Positions 52,356-61,387 of a stretch of DNA of 64,000 nucleotides are shown piece by piece. Location of the stretch: the NCBI GenBank assembly GCA_026401035.1, contig JAPLNR010000061.1, positions 1 through 64,000 on the forward strand. The letters run 5' to 3'. Each line of letters opens with the position of its first letter. Positions within the stretch are counted from its first letter, which is position 1. A program made the translations under genes and the position numbers. The notes under the pieces were generated by a model. That model ran no database searches and was not told the DNA's origin. It saw only the letters and a list, made by a program, of their open reading frames with translations. The stretch comes from Planctomycetia bacterium (lineage in GTDB: Bacteria > Planctomycetota > Planctomycetia > Pirellulales > UBA1268).

Positions 52356-53510
52356 TTACCCTTGCGTGAGCGTCGAGATCACCATCACCACGGCCGCCAC
52401 GTCGTCGGCCGTATTGAACGGCCCGAAGCCGAGCCGCACGGTGCCTCCGGCGTCGGTGCCGAGATACTCGTGCACGCCGGCGGCGCAGTGAAAGCCCGAC
52501 CGCGCCTGCACGCCCGCCATCTGTTCGAGCAGCACCGCGATCTCGGCGGGATCATAGCCGTCCACCGTGAAACTCACAATCGGCGCACCCTCCGGCGCCG
52601 CGATCACCCGCACGCCGTCGAGATCCCGCAGCCGCGCCGCGCAGTCGGCCGCCAACCCGCAACAGTGGGCCGCCATGCTGGCCGCGGGCTGCGCGGCCAG
52701 CCAGTCGCTGGCCGCGACGAGGGCGGCGAGCGCCGGCAGATCGGGCGTGCCGGCCTCCAGCCGGTCGCTGAAGCCCGTCGGCATGTCGAGCGTGTCGCTC
52801 GCGGTGCCCGTGCCCCCCTGGATCAGCGGCGCAAGCTCCACGTCGGGCCGCGCCCAGAGGATGCCGATGCCCGACATGCCCTGCAGCCATTTGTGCGCCG
52901 GCGCGGCGACCATGTCGGCGCCGGAGGCCGTCGCGATGTCCGGCAGCAGTCCGAGCGTCTGGGCGGCATCGAGCAGCAGGCGGCCGCCGCGGTCGTGCGC
53001 GATCGCCGCCAGGGCCGCGGCGTCTTGCACGGCACCGGTCACGTTCGAGGCGTGCGTGCAGACGACCAGCCGCGTCGCCGGCCGCCAGGCCCGGGCGACG
53101 TCGTCCGGGTCGATCCGGCCCAGGCCATCGCAGGGCACGATGGTCGTGTCGATCAGACGCTGCTGCCGGAGCCAGTGCAGCGGCCGCAGCGTGGCGTTGT
53201 GATCGGCGGCGGTGCCGATCACGTGGTCGCCGGACTGCACGCTGCCGTGGATCGCCATGTTGAGGGCAAGCGTCGCTCCGGCCGGAAACGCCACCCGCCC
53301 CGGATCGACGCCACCGAGCAGGCCGGCCACGCGTTCGCGGGCCCGCCGGCGGATCGCGTCGGCCTCGAGCGCCTCCCGATAGCCCGCCCGCCCGGCCGTC
53401 GCACCGATCACCCGGGCCGCCTGCTCCCAGGCCGCGAGCACGGGCTCCGGCTTCGGCCACGACGTAGCCGGGTTGTCGAGATAGCGGCGGAGCAGTTGTG
53501 GATCCGGCAC
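52356..53510 (-). CDS. Class V aminotransferase, cysteine desulfurase-like
   Basis: 384 residues from GTG 53510, two bases after the moaE-moaA stop. PLP enzyme of the NifS/SufS superfamily: TLALNMAIHGSVQSGDHVI, VCTHASNVTGAV, LLLDAAQTLGLLPD, the PLP Lys in VAAPAHKWLQGMSGIGIL, and a C-terminal active-Cys loop SGFHCAAGVHEYLGTDAGGT followed by VRLGFGPFNT, as in the EF2568-like subgroup. It should mobilise sulfur from cysteine. Its position after moaD and moaE-moaA suggests it charges MoaD, rather than serving FeS assembly. Confidence 0.88.
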   Translation of the reverse strand: MPDPQLLRRYLDNPATSWPKPEPVLAAWEQAARVIGATAGRAGYREALEADAIRRRARERVAGLLGGVDPGRVAFPAGATLALNMAIHGSVQSGDHVIGTAADHNATLRPLHWLRQQRLIDTTIVPCDGLGRIDPDDVARAWRPATRLVVCTHASNVTGAVQDAAALAAIAHDRGGRLLLDAAQTLGLLPDIATASGADMVAAPAHKWLQGMSGIGILWARPDVELAPLIQGGTGTASDTLDMPTGFSDRLEAGTPDLPALAALVAASDWLAAQPAASMAAHCCGLAADCAARLRDLDGVRVIAAPEGAPIVSFTVDGYDPAEIAVLLEQMAGVQARSGFHCAAGVHEYLGTDAGGTVRLGFGPFNTADDVAAVVMVISTLTQG

Positions 53511-53512
53511 GC

Positions 53513-55006
53513 CTAACCCCCGATCTGGTACATCGCGCGGGCCGGCCGCTCGAATTCGGGCGAGCCGATGCCGTGGGCCTGCCGCTTCGCCCGCACGCAG
53601 TCCTCGAGCAGCCGAGCGATCCGCTCGTCGATGCCCGGACCGTTTCCACCATCGGCTCCGTCGCCGGCTTCCGAGCCGCGCAGCGCCTGCCGCACGTCCC
53701 ACTCCGTCGTCGAAAAGAGACAGTTGCGAAACTGGCCGTCCGCCGTGAGCCGGAGCCGATCGCACTGGCCGCAGAAGGGCGCGGTGACGGGATCGATGAA
53801 GCCCACGCCGCCGCTGCCGTCGGCCCACCGGAAATCGACGGCCGGCTGGCCGGGATCGGTGCGGCGGGCGGGCACGAGCGGCCCGAGGTGTTGCTCGAGG
53901 ATTTCGCGAACCTCGCGGCCGGAGAGCACCTGCCCATCGGACCAGCCGGCCTCGGCATCCAGCGGCATGAACTCGATGAACCGCAGATGAAAATCCTCGC
54001 GGCGGCAAAATTCCGCCAGCGGCACGATCTCGTCCTCGGTGAGGCCGCGGATCGACACGGCGTTGATCCGAATCGAACGAAAGCCGACGGCCTTCGCCGC
54101 GGCGAGGCCGGCCAGCACGCGATCGAGCCCCGACCGCCTGGCAATCTTCTCGAAGACATCCTCGCGAAGGCTGTCGAGGCTCACGTTGAGCCGGTGCAGC
54201 CCCGCGCGAAAGAGCGGCTCCGCCTGCTCCGCGAGCAGGAGGCCGTTGGTGGTGAGGGCGATCTCCTCGATGCCGGGGATCGCGGCCAACTGCCGCACCA
54301 AAACGTCGATTCGCGACCGCACGAGCGGCTCACCGCCGGTGAGCCGGAGCGTGCGGATGCCGAGCCCCGCCGCCACGCCGGCCACGCGGGCGATCTCCTC
54401 GTAGGAGAGCAGTTCCTCCCGCGGCCGGAAGACCGCGTCGAGCGGCATGCAGTAGGTGCACCGCAGGTTGCAGCGATCGGTGACGCTGATCCGCAGATCG
54501 GTGTGCACGCGGCCGAAGCCGTCGACGAGCTGGCGGCGCTGCGCACCAGTTGCGGCGGGCGCCGCGCCGGGATGCACCCACGTCTTCAGGCCCCCGGCAT
54601 CTTCCTCCCGCTTCCAGATCGGCACGTCCCGCTTAATCTGCTCCATCAGCCACTCGGCGGCGGCGAATGCCTCGCGGCGGTGCGGGGCGCTGACGGCGAT
54701 CGCCACGCTCGCCTCACCCACCGGCACGGTGCCCAGCCGATGCAGGATCGTGCAGGCGGTGAGTCCATACAACTGCACGGCCTCGTCGCGGAGCCGCAGG
54801 AGCTGCTCCAGTGCCAGCGGTTCATGCGCCTCGTAGTCGAGTGTCTTGGTCACCACGCCGTCGGTCAGGCCCCGGGTCGTACCGAGGAAGAGCACGTTGG
54901 CCCCCGCCGCGTCGCTGGCCACTGCAGCCAGTGCCCGCGCGGTGTCGAGCGGCCCGTGCACGAGTTGCACGGGGCTCAAAGCCGCGAAATCGTTGGATGG
55001 CGCCAT
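53513..55006 (-). CDS. MoaE-MoaA fusion: molybdopterin synthase large subunit plus GTP 3',8-cyclase
   Basis: 497 residues, two molybdenum-cofactor enzymes in one chain. Residues 10-150 are MoaE: VLFLGTTRGLTDG, LDYEAHEPLALEQL, RLGTVPVGEASVAIAVSAPH and the catalytic lysines in MEQIKRDVPIWKRE (Lys125, Lys132). Residues 158-497 are MoaA: radical-SAM CNLRCTYC (Cys179, 183, 186), LRLTGGEPLVR, a second cluster PFCGQCDRLRL then NCLF, and the C-terminal GG (MYQIGG) needed by MoaA. The two act at different pathway steps, with MoaC between, so the fusion is unusual. MoaD is encoded 3 bp upstream. Confidence 0.94.
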   Translation of the reverse strand: MAPSNDFAALSPVQLVHGPLDTARALAAVASDAAGANVLFLGTTRGLTDGVVTKTLDYEAHEPLALEQLLRLRDEAVQLYGLTACTILHRLGTVPVGEASVAIAVSAPHRREAFAAAEWLMEQIKRDVPIWKREEDAGGLKTWVHPGAAPAATGAQRRQLVDGFGRVHTDLRISVTDRCNLRCTYCMPLDAVFRPREELLSYEEIARVAGVAAGLGIRTLRLTGGEPLVRSRIDVLVRQLAAIPGIEEIALTTNGLLLAEQAEPLFRAGLHRLNVSLDSLREDVFEKIARRSGLDRVLAGLAAAKAVGFRSIRINAVSIRGLTEDEIVPLAEFCRREDFHLRFIEFMPLDAEAGWSDGQVLSGREVREILEQHLGPLVPARRTDPGQPAVDFRWADGSGGVGFIDPVTAPFCGQCDRLRLTADGQFRNCLFSTTEWDVRQALRGSEAGDGADGGNGPGIDERIARLLEDCVRAKRQAHGIGSPEFERPARAMYQIGG

Positions 55007-55009
55007 GCT

Positions 55010-55249
55010 TCAGCCTCCGCTCACCGGCGGAATGATCGCCACGTCGGCCCCGGCGACCACGGTGTCGTCGTTGCTGGCATAGCGGCCGCCGACAGCCACC
55101 GCGCTGCGGGAGAGCAGCGGTTCGATCGCGGGACAGGCCACCGCCACGGCCGCCCGCAGGTCGGCCACGGTGCCGCCGTCCCAGCCGATGCGCAGTTGCC
55201 GGCAGCCGGCGGCTTCGGCCATCCCTGCAAATAGACTGATCGACAACAT
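55010..55249 (-). CDS. moaD: Molybdopterin synthase sulfur carrier subunit
   Basis: 79 residues, ubiquitin-like beta-grasp (SISLFAGMAEAAGC, TVADLRAAVAVACP, VAVGGRYASNDDTVV) ending in the obligatory Gly-Gly (IPPVSGG). The C-terminal Gly is adenylated and thiocarboxylated, and sulfur passes to precursor Z through MoaE. ATG 55249. It is placed immediately before the moaE-moaA fusion and 17 bp after the oxidase gene, all on the minus strand. Confidence 0.92.
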   Translation of the reverse strand: MLSISLFAGMAEAAGCRQLRIGWDGGTVADLRAAVAVACPAIEPLLSRSAVAVGGRYASNDDTVVAGADVAIIPPVSGG

Positions 55250-55265
55250 GCTGCTGCCCGTCGGG

Positions 55266-58259
55266 TCAACTGGTGGTCAGGCGGCCGCTGGTGGCGGTGA
55301 GCAGGCCGTCAAGTTCGTCGACCGTTGAGCCGTCGACCGATCCATACGCCTTCGCCAACAACTTGACCGGATGCACTGTCGGCTTCGTGGTGCCCTGCTC
55401 CATTTGTATCCGGCAGGCACTGCACTCGGTAGCACCCGCCTCAACGCCGGCGCTTCGCATCGCCGTCACGAGGCCCAGCCCCGCCCGCAGGCTCGCCCGG
55501 TAGTTTTCACGGGACAGACCGAAGGTGCCCGCCATACCCGAGCAGCCGCGGTCGGCGGCCTGCACTGCGAGCCCGGGAATGAGCCGCAGCAGGTTTTCCG
55601 CCGGGCTCGTGCCGCCCCGCGCCCGCACATGGCAGGGGGCGTGGTAGAGCACCCGCGCCGGCAACGGCTTGAAGTCGAGCCGCAGCCGGCCCTCGCGGTG
55701 GAGTTCCCAGAGATAGCTCGTGGCGTCGGTCGTCGCCTCGACCACGCGGCCCATGTCGTCATCGTCGAGCAGGAGCGGATAGTCGTGCGTGATGCAGGTG
55801 ACCGCGGCCGGCTCCGTGCTCACGATGCGGTAGCCGAGCCGCACGGCCTCGGCAAGCACCCGCATGTTGGTGCGGGCAACCTTGCGGGCCGCCGCCACGT
55901 CCCCCTCGGAAACGAGCGGCATGCCAGAGGCCGCCTGCCGCGGGTCGATGAACACGCCGATGCCGTTGCGCTCGAGGACCGAGACGAACGCCTGCGCGAG
56001 GAGCGGATCATGCCGCCGCGCAAACGTGTCCAGAAAGTAGAGCACGCGCGGTCCGCCCCGGCGGGACGGACGCGTCAGGCCGCGGCGGGTCGCCCAACGC
56101 ATCGTCTTGTTGCCACTGAAGGTCGGCAGCTTTCGGCCCTGTGCGATGCCGAGCATCTTCTCGAGCAGCCAGCGGGCCCGCGGGCTGGCGAGCGCCCGGT
56201 TCGCAAGCGGAGCGAACCGGCCACCCAGCGCGCTCAGGCCATCGACACGCGACCGCATCCAGGCCGCCGTGCCGAGGCTGTTGGCGGCGACGTGGGCGGC
56301 CTTCAATTCGGTGACGAGGGCGGGGATGTCGACGCCGGCGGCGCAGTCGATCCGGCACTGGTGGCAGTTGAAGCAGGTGTCGGCGATCTCGCGGACCGCA
56401 TCGGCCGAGAGCGACTTCGCATCGAGCCCGCCGGAGAGGAGGGCCGCCATCAGGTTGGCCTTCGCCCGCGGCGACGATTCCTCCGCCGCGTTTTCCCGAT
56501 AGCGGGGGCACATCCGCATCGCGGCCGACTGGCTGCGGCAGGCGCCGCAGCCGTTGCAGGCATCGACCTCCTGGGCGAGCGTCGTGCCGGTCCAGTTGAG
56601 CACCGGAAGCACCGCCGCGGCCGACACAGCCGTCGGCAGCAGCCCGGTCTCTACGCCCCGCGGCTCGAGCGCGGGTCGAAACGCCGCCGGCTCAACGCCG
56701 CCACGGGTGATCTTGCCCGGATTGAGGATGCCGAGCGGATCGAACACCCGTTTCACGTCGGCGAACACGCCCGCGAGTTCCGGAAAGAACTTTTCGAAGA
56801 ACACCGTCCGCGACAGGCCCAGCCCCTGCTCGCCGCCGATCGTGCCCCCGACGGCGACCACCTCCTCGTAGAGGGCGTCCGCGAGCCGCTCCAGCCGTTG
56901 CCGCTCGCCCACGTCGCGCGGCTGCGCATGCGGCCGCACGTGCAGCTGTCCGTGACCGGCATGGCCGAAGAGCATCGCGGTCGCCGCGTGCTGCTTGAGC
57001 ACCCCCTGCAGCCGCTTCAGAAACTCCGGCAGCCGCGCCGGCGGCACGACGACGTCCTCCACGAAGGGCACCGGCCGCGAGGTTCCACGGACGCCGTGCA
57101 GCGTCGAGACAACCTGCCGCGACAGTTCCCAGAAGAGCGCCGCATCGATCGGGTCTTCCGCCCGCCGCACGTCGATGCACAGCCGCTTGACCGCGCTGAT
57201 GCGTCGCAACGCCTCGTCGAGCTGGCTGCTGCAGGCAGCGGGGTCGTCGCTGGAAAATTCCACGAGCAGGCCGGCATCGGCGACCGGGGGGATCAGCAGA
57301 TCGAAGTGCACCTTGGCGCTGCGGGCCAGGGCGAGGTGCCGCTTGTCGAACAGATCGCAGGCGCTGGGGCCGAGGGGGGCCAGCCGCAGCGCCGCCTCCG
57401 CCGCCTTCTCGAGCGATTCGAAGAGCAGGAGCGCCACGGCCGTGGCGCCCTCGGCGGGCACCGTCTCCAGCGTGGCCTCGGTGACGATGCCGAGCGTGCC
57501 CGCCGAACCACAGAAGAGCCGCGGCAGATGGATCAGGCCGCCCCCTTCGAGGTCGTCGAGCCGATACCCGCCGTGCGCGAGTCGCTCGGCAGGCTGCGAT
57601 CGCGCGATGACCCCGCGTGAGGCCTCGAGGATCGTCGCCACCCCGTCGGCCAGTTGCGCGAGCCGCGCGGTCGAACCCGTGGCAGGCATGGCGTCGGCCC
57701 CTTGGTCGGGCCGCCCCGGCGCCGTCGGCACCAGTTCCACGAGCGTGCCATCGGCCAGCACGACCTGCGCCGCCACGAGCCTGCCCCGAATCGCTCCGGC
57801 CCGCAAAAACCGGCTGCCCGAGGTGTTGCGGCCGATCATGCCGCCGAGCGTCGTCACGCCGGCGCTGGCCGGATCGGGACCAAAGGAGCGGCCCAGCCGC
57901 GCGAGGTGCTCCTCGAGCTGGGCGGCCACCACCCCCGGCTGCGCCCGCACCGTGGTCGCGGCCGTGGTGATGATCCGCCGCATGAACCGCGAGCAGTCGA
58001 TGACGATGCCGCGGCCGAGCGAATCACCCGAGAGGCTCGAGCCAGCGCCGCGGGCATGCACCGGAATCCGCTGCTCAGCCGCCCACTTCACCGTCGCAGC
58101 GACATCCTCCGCCGTCCGCGGCCTCACGATCACCAGGGGCCAGACCTCGAACAGGCTCGCATCGGTCGCATACAGCGCCCGGTTCGCGTCGTCGCAGAGC
58201 ACCTCGCCGGAAACGAGGCCGCGCAGGTCCTCCTCGATGCGTTTCCGTTCAGGATCCAT
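55266..58259 (-). CDS. FAD-linked oxidase fused to an Fe-S/CCG subunit (GlcD-GlcF-like)
   Basis: 997 residues from ATG 58259. The first 470 or so residues are a PCMH-type FAD domain (VIVRPRTAEDVAATVKWA, VHARGAGSSLSGDSLGRG, SAGVTTLGGMIGRNTSGSRF) plus a cap (AMLFGHAGHGQLHVRPH, ILNPGKITRGG). The C-terminal half has two 4Fe-4S motifs, CNGCGACRSQ and CFNCHQCRIDC, and CCG-like domains (YFLDTFARRHDP, YHAPCHVRARGG, GCSGMAGTFGLSREN). Such fusions oxidise D-lactate, glycolate or other 2-hydroxy acids and pass electrons to quinone. The substrate is unassigned. The start overlaps the preceding zinc-ribbon gene by 11 bp. Confidence 0.92.
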   Translation of the reverse strand: MDPERKRIEEDLRGLVSGEVLCDDANRALYATDASLFEVWPLVIVRPRTAEDVAATVKWAAEQRIPVHARGAGSSLSGDSLGRGIVIDCSRFMRRIITTAATTVRAQPGVVAAQLEEHLARLGRSFGPDPASAGVTTLGGMIGRNTSGSRFLRAGAIRGRLVAAQVVLADGTLVELVPTAPGRPDQGADAMPATGSTARLAQLADGVATILEASRGVIARSQPAERLAHGGYRLDDLEGGGLIHLPRLFCGSAGTLGIVTEATLETVPAEGATAVALLLFESLEKAAEAALRLAPLGPSACDLFDKRHLALARSAKVHFDLLIPPVADAGLLVEFSSDDPAACSSQLDEALRRISAVKRLCIDVRRAEDPIDAALFWELSRQVVSTLHGVRGTSRPVPFVEDVVVPPARLPEFLKRLQGVLKQHAATAMLFGHAGHGQLHVRPHAQPRDVGERQRLERLADALYEEVVAVGGTIGGEQGLGLSRTVFFEKFFPELAGVFADVKRVFDPLGILNPGKITRGGVEPAAFRPALEPRGVETGLLPTAVSAAAVLPVLNWTGTTLAQEVDACNGCGACRSQSAAMRMCPRYRENAAEESSPRAKANLMAALLSGGLDAKSLSADAVREIADTCFNCHQCRIDCAAGVDIPALVTELKAAHVAANSLGTAAWMRSRVDGLSALGGRFAPLANRALASPRARWLLEKMLGIAQGRKLPTFSGNKTMRWATRRGLTRPSRRGGPRVLYFLDTFARRHDPLLAQAFVSVLERNGIGVFIDPRQAASGMPLVSEGDVAAARKVARTNMRVLAEAVRLGYRIVSTEPAAVTCITHDYPLLLDDDDMGRVVEATTDATSYLWELHREGRLRLDFKPLPARVLYHAPCHVRARGGTSPAENLLRLIPGLAVQAADRGCSGMAGTFGLSRENYRASLRAGLGLVTAMRSAGVEAGATECSACRIQMEQGTTKPTVHPVKLLAKAYGSVDGSTVDELDGLLTATSGRLTTS

Positions 58260-58752
58260 GGCTGGCTTCGCTGGGGGACGCCCGGGAACCGCCCCGCATC
58301 CGCGCGAGCTGCTGGCGATGCTTTTCGTGCGTCTCGAGGTCGAAGCCGCCGAACGTGCCCGTGATGCCCTCGCCCCGGTAGCGGGCGCCACAGCGGTAGC
58401 AGCTCAGGCAGTCGGGCATGAACAGGTAGAGGGCGACGTCGATCAGGGCCGTGCCGAAGAGGATCGCGAACGTGATCACGAGCTCGCGGCATGCCCAGGC
58501 GACGCAGCTGGCGGCCAGCCCCGCCACCACGATGGCGATCCCGAGCCGCTGCGGAAAATCCTTCCGGACAAAAAGCTCGCTGCTGGGGCAGACGATGCAG
58601 CGTCGCAGCCGCGGCGGCGGGCCCGGAGCGATCGCCTCTCCGGGAATCTCGACGGCCGCATGGCAGGCCGGACACTCGAGGGCCGTGCGGGATTCGATGC
58701 GGTCGACCATGACCGTGGCAGCGCAGGCCGGACAGGCATAGGTGATACGCAT
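58249..58752 (-). CDS. Zinc-ribbon membrane protein, planctomycete-type
   Basis: 167 residues; ATG 58752 has AGGAGGG about 8 nt upstream. N-terminal zinc ribbon MRITYACPACAATVMVD with CPACHAAVEI, then CIVCPSSELFVRKDFPQRLG, two membrane helices (GIAIVVAGLAASCVAWACR, VITFAILFGTALIDVALYLF), and a cytoplasmic tail with CLSCYRCGARYRGEG and HEKHRQQLARMRGG. Genes of this type often sit near a second membrane protein as here. Function is unknown. It overlaps its downstream neighbour by 11 bp. Confidence 0.8.
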   Translation of the reverse strand: MRITYACPACAATVMVDRIESRTALECPACHAAVEIPGEAIAPGPPPRLRRCIVCPSSELFVRKDFPQRLGIAIVVAGLAASCVAWACRELVITFAILFGTALIDVALYLFMPDCLSCYRCGARYRGEGITGTFGGFDLETHEKHRQQLARMRGGSRASPSEASHGS

Positions 58753-58754
58753 GA

Positions 58755-59504
58755 TCAAAACCCTCCTGCGGCGAACGAGGCCGCCTGCAGCAATTGCGCG
58801 GTCAGTTCACCGACGATCGCGGCGATGCACGCCACGTAGAGAATACCCGTGGCGCTCTGCGTGTTGGGAATGTCGAGGGTTTTGCGGCTCATCCAGAGCA
58901 AAATCGGCAGCCCCACGAGGCCGGCAAGCCAGCGCAGCGAGACGAGCGCCAGCGTGGCCGAATCGATCCCCGCCTCCGAGCCGCGGCCTGGCACCAGCCC
59001 GCCGGCCAGGATGGCCTCGGCGGCGGTCAGGGCCACCTGCGCGGCCCAGGCGCTGAGCGCCCAGTCGATCAGCCGCCGCAGGGCGTCGACCCGCATGCCC
59101 GGCGCGTTGAGATACCAGTGCCCGAGCAGCATCGCATGCACGGTCAGCCCGACGACGAGGCCGGAGAGCAGCCGCGTGGCCGCCGGGGAACCGGCCGGCA
59201 GCAGCACGGTGGCCGCGGCGAGCAGCAGCGCGCAGGCCAGGCAGAAGATCACACCGGCCCGCTTCCGCTCGGCCAGCCAGACGATGCTGCCCATCCAGGC
59301 GGCGATCGCCGCCACCGCCGGCAACAGCCACAACTGGCCGGCGATCGCCGTCCGCGCCAGCAGCGCGGCGAAGGTCGAGAGCCCGAGGATGACGAGCAGA
59401 TTGACGCGAAAGAAGCCGCCGGGCACGAGCGCCGCCGGCGTGAGCACGAGGGCCAGCGAGAGTCCCCACCCGAAGCGGCAGAGAAAATCGATCAACAGCG
59501 TCAT
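58755..59504 (-). CDS. Polytopic membrane protein, unknown function
   Basis: 249 residues with about seven membrane helices (LALVLTPAALVPGGFFRVN, LLVILGLSTFAALLARTAI, LLSGLVVGLTVHAMLLGHWY, GILYVACIAAIVGELTAQLL). The conserved-looking GHWYLNAPGM may carry a functional His/Trp. The protein ends just before the zinc-ribbon membrane protein begins (stop at 58755, next start 58752), so they are probably co-expressed partners. I recognise it only as a planctomycete-type hypothetical. Confidence 0.8.
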   Translation of the reverse strand: MTLLIDFLCRFGWGLSLALVLTPAALVPGGFFRVNLLVILGLSTFAALLARTAIAGQLWLLPAVAAIAAWMGSIVWLAERKRAGVIFCLACALLLAAATVLLPAGSPAATRLLSGLVVGLTVHAMLLGHWYLNAPGMRVDALRRLIDWALSAWAAQVALTAAEAILAGGLVPGRGSEAGIDSATLALVSLRWLAGLVGLPILLWMSRKTLDIPNTQSATGILYVACIAAIVGELTAQLLQAASFAAGGF

Positions 59505-59592
59505 GCCCGCTCCTGTTCCATCCGGGAGATGCCGGGCCGCGGTCTGGGCCTCCGGCCAGCGGCCGGACAGGCCTCCGATCCGAAGCCGTCGC

Positions 59593-60183
59593 TCACGGCG
59601 TGCGGCTTCCGTAAATGAGCGACATCACCTCGGCCCGGCTCGAGATGTTCGAGCGGAAGATGCCCTTCATGGCGGAGGTGACACAGAGGCTACCAGGCTT
59701 GCGGACGCCGCGAATCGTCATGCAGGTGTGCGAGGCCTCGACGACCACGGCCACCCCCTTGGCGCCGAGATCGTCGACGAGCAGGTCGGCGATCTGCTCC
59801 GTCATCCGCTCCTGCACCTGCGGCCGGTGCGACACCACCTCGACGATCCGGGCGAGTTTGCTCAAGCCCAGCACGCGGCCATCGGGCAGGTAGGCGATGT
59901 GGGCCTGGCCCATGAAGGGCAGCAGGTGATGCTCGCAGACGCTGTTGAAGGCGATGTCTCGAACCAGCACGATCTCGTCGTATTTCTCGGTGAACGCCTT
60001 GCGGAGATGCACCTTGGGATCCTGATGCAGGCCACTGAACATCTCGGCGTACATCCGGGCCACGCGGGCCGGCGTCTCGAGCAGGCCCTCGCGGTCTGGA
60101 TCCTCGCCCACGGCGGAGAGAATTTCGCGCACGGCCCGTTCGATTCGGGCATGGTCGACGTTGTGGGGGGCATCCTGCTGCAT
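59593..60183 (-). CDS. folE: GTP cyclohydrolase I
   Basis: 196 residues. FolE blocks: [39 protein letters not shown], zinc ligands in [18 protein letters not shown] (Cys83, His86), [20 protein letters not shown] and [17 protein letters not shown] (second Cys). It converts GTP to dihydroneopterin triphosphate for folate. ATG 60183; it is downstream of the Lon-N gene by 10 bp on the same strand. Confidence 0.95.
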   Translation of the reverse strand: MQQDAPHNVDHARIERAVREILSAVGEDPDREGLLETPARVARMYAEMFSGLHQDPKVHLRKAFTEKYDEIVLVRDIAFNSVCEHHLLPFMGQAHIAYLPDGRVLGLSKLARIVEVVSHRPQVQERMTEQIADLLVDDLGAKGVAVVVEASHTCMTIRGVRKPGSLCVTSAMKGIFRSNISSRAEVMSLIYGSRTP

Positions 60184-60193
60184 GCCACCTACT

Positions 60194-60886
60194 CTAATTG
60201 ACAGAGAATTCTGGTGGAAATCGCCTCGCTGAACCCGCCGCAGGACGGGCGGAGATCGCCTCGAGGAGCAGTGCCGTGCGTTTCAAGACATCGCTCTCCG
60301 CCAGCAGTCGCATCTTCCATTCGAGATCGAGGTCGATCGTGTAGGCGACGATGTCGGCGAGCATCCCGAGCGTGATCTGGCTGCCGAGCAGCTGATCGAG
60401 CTGCTCGTAGGCGTCGGGAATCTTCGGCATCGCCCGCTTGAAGGCCGCGAGCAGCTGCTTCTGCAGCGTGGCCGCCGCCTCGGCCGGCACGTCCCCGGCG
60501 AGTTCGTCATCCACGATCTCCGACTCGACGACGCGAAACAGTTTCTTGGGCGGCAGTTCGCGGATCAGCCTCAGCCGCCGCACGCCGAGCAGGAGCACGT
60601 TGTAGGTGCCCTCGGGCGTGCGCTGGTGCGTGGCCACGCGGCAGAGGCAGGCGGTCGATCGCAGCGTCGGCCGGCCCTCGTACTGCTGTTCCCAGCCGGG
60701 GGCGAGCACGCCAAGGGCGATCAGCCGGTCGTCCTCGATCGCCTCCTCCAGCATCGCCCGGTAGCGGGGCTCGTAGACGTGCAGGGCCTGCATCACGTGT
60801 GGAAACATGACGAGGTTCGGCAGCGGAAAGACCCGCGCCAGGCCGGAAAATTGATCGGGGGAAAAAGCGAGTGGTTCGTCGGCCAT
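60194..60886 (-). CDS. Lon N-terminal (LON_substr_bdg) domain protein
   Basis: 230 residues consisting only of the Lon substrate-binding domain: [58 protein letters not shown] and a helical C-terminus ([16 protein letters not shown]). It lacks ATPase and protease parts. Such short proteins are common; their role (peptide binding or cereblon-like recognition) is not settled. It is directly upstream of folE. Confidence 0.9.
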   Translation of the reverse strand: MADEPLAFSPDQFSGLARVFPLPNLVMFPHVMQALHVYEPRYRAMLEEAIEDDRLIALGVLAPGWEQQYEGRPTLRSTACLCRVATHQRTPEGTYNVLLLGVRRLRLIRELPPKKLFRVVESEIVDDELAGDVPAEAAATLQKQLLAAFKRAMPKIPDAYEQLDQLLGSQITLGMLADIVAYTIDLDLEWKMRLLAESDVLKRTALLLEAISARPAAGSARRFPPEFSVN

Positions 60887-60925
60887 GGTTGGTTGTGCGA
60901 TGCTCAGTCCGGGATCAGGCCAGAA

Positions 60926-61327
60926 TCAGGCCGGGGGCGGATCGAGGTGAATCTCGGGCAGCAGTTCGGGGTTGAGCTCGATCGAGGGAAAGTCCTCCGT
61001 GCTGGCCGCCACGTCGGCCAGGCAGATGTCGAACGATTTCAGAAACCCGTCGAGGTCGAGGCCCAGGTGCCGTGGCGCATAGGGCTCGAGGTAGCCGTGC
61101 ACGCTCGTATGCAGTTTGCGGGCCCCGCGGATGTTGCCGTTGCCAAAATGGTAGAGCGCCACCGCCGCCTGAATGAGCCCCTGGTAGAACTTCCGCGACG
61201 GCCCCCGGTACTCCGTCCAGAGCTCCTCCCAGACCTCGTGGCTCTCGTAATAGTCGCACTCGTTGAATTTTTCGATGCCGTCGAGGTAGAGCGGGTCGTA
61301 GGCTGTAGGTGTTTCCATCTCTTCCAT
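60926..61327 (-). CDS. DUF309 family protein
   Basis: 133 residues from ATG 61327 (GGAG about 10 nt upstream) or 61318. The DUF309 signature is NECDYYESHEVWEELWTEYR, with YQGLIQAAVALYHFGNGNIR. All-helical; function is unknown. The conserved His/Glu/Trp pattern suggests a metal- or ligand-binding bundle. It is divergent from nth across about 60 bp. Confidence 0.88.
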   Translation of the reverse strand: MEEMETPTAYDPLYLDGIEKFNECDYYESHEVWEELWTEYRGPSRKFYQGLIQAAVALYHFGNGNIRGARKLHTSVHGYLEPYAPRHLGLDLDGFLKSFDICLADVAASTEDFPSIELNPELLPEIHLDPPPA

Positions 61328-61387
61328 CCGCGAAATCTCCCGGCGAACCCACGGTCGCTCCGGCACGACACCGAACTCGACGCGTCC

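Noticed and set aside
55371-57620. 749-codon + strand open frame over the GlcD-GlcF-like gene
   Set aside because: No recognisable motif, extreme Arg/His/Gly content; the minus-strand gene explains the region.
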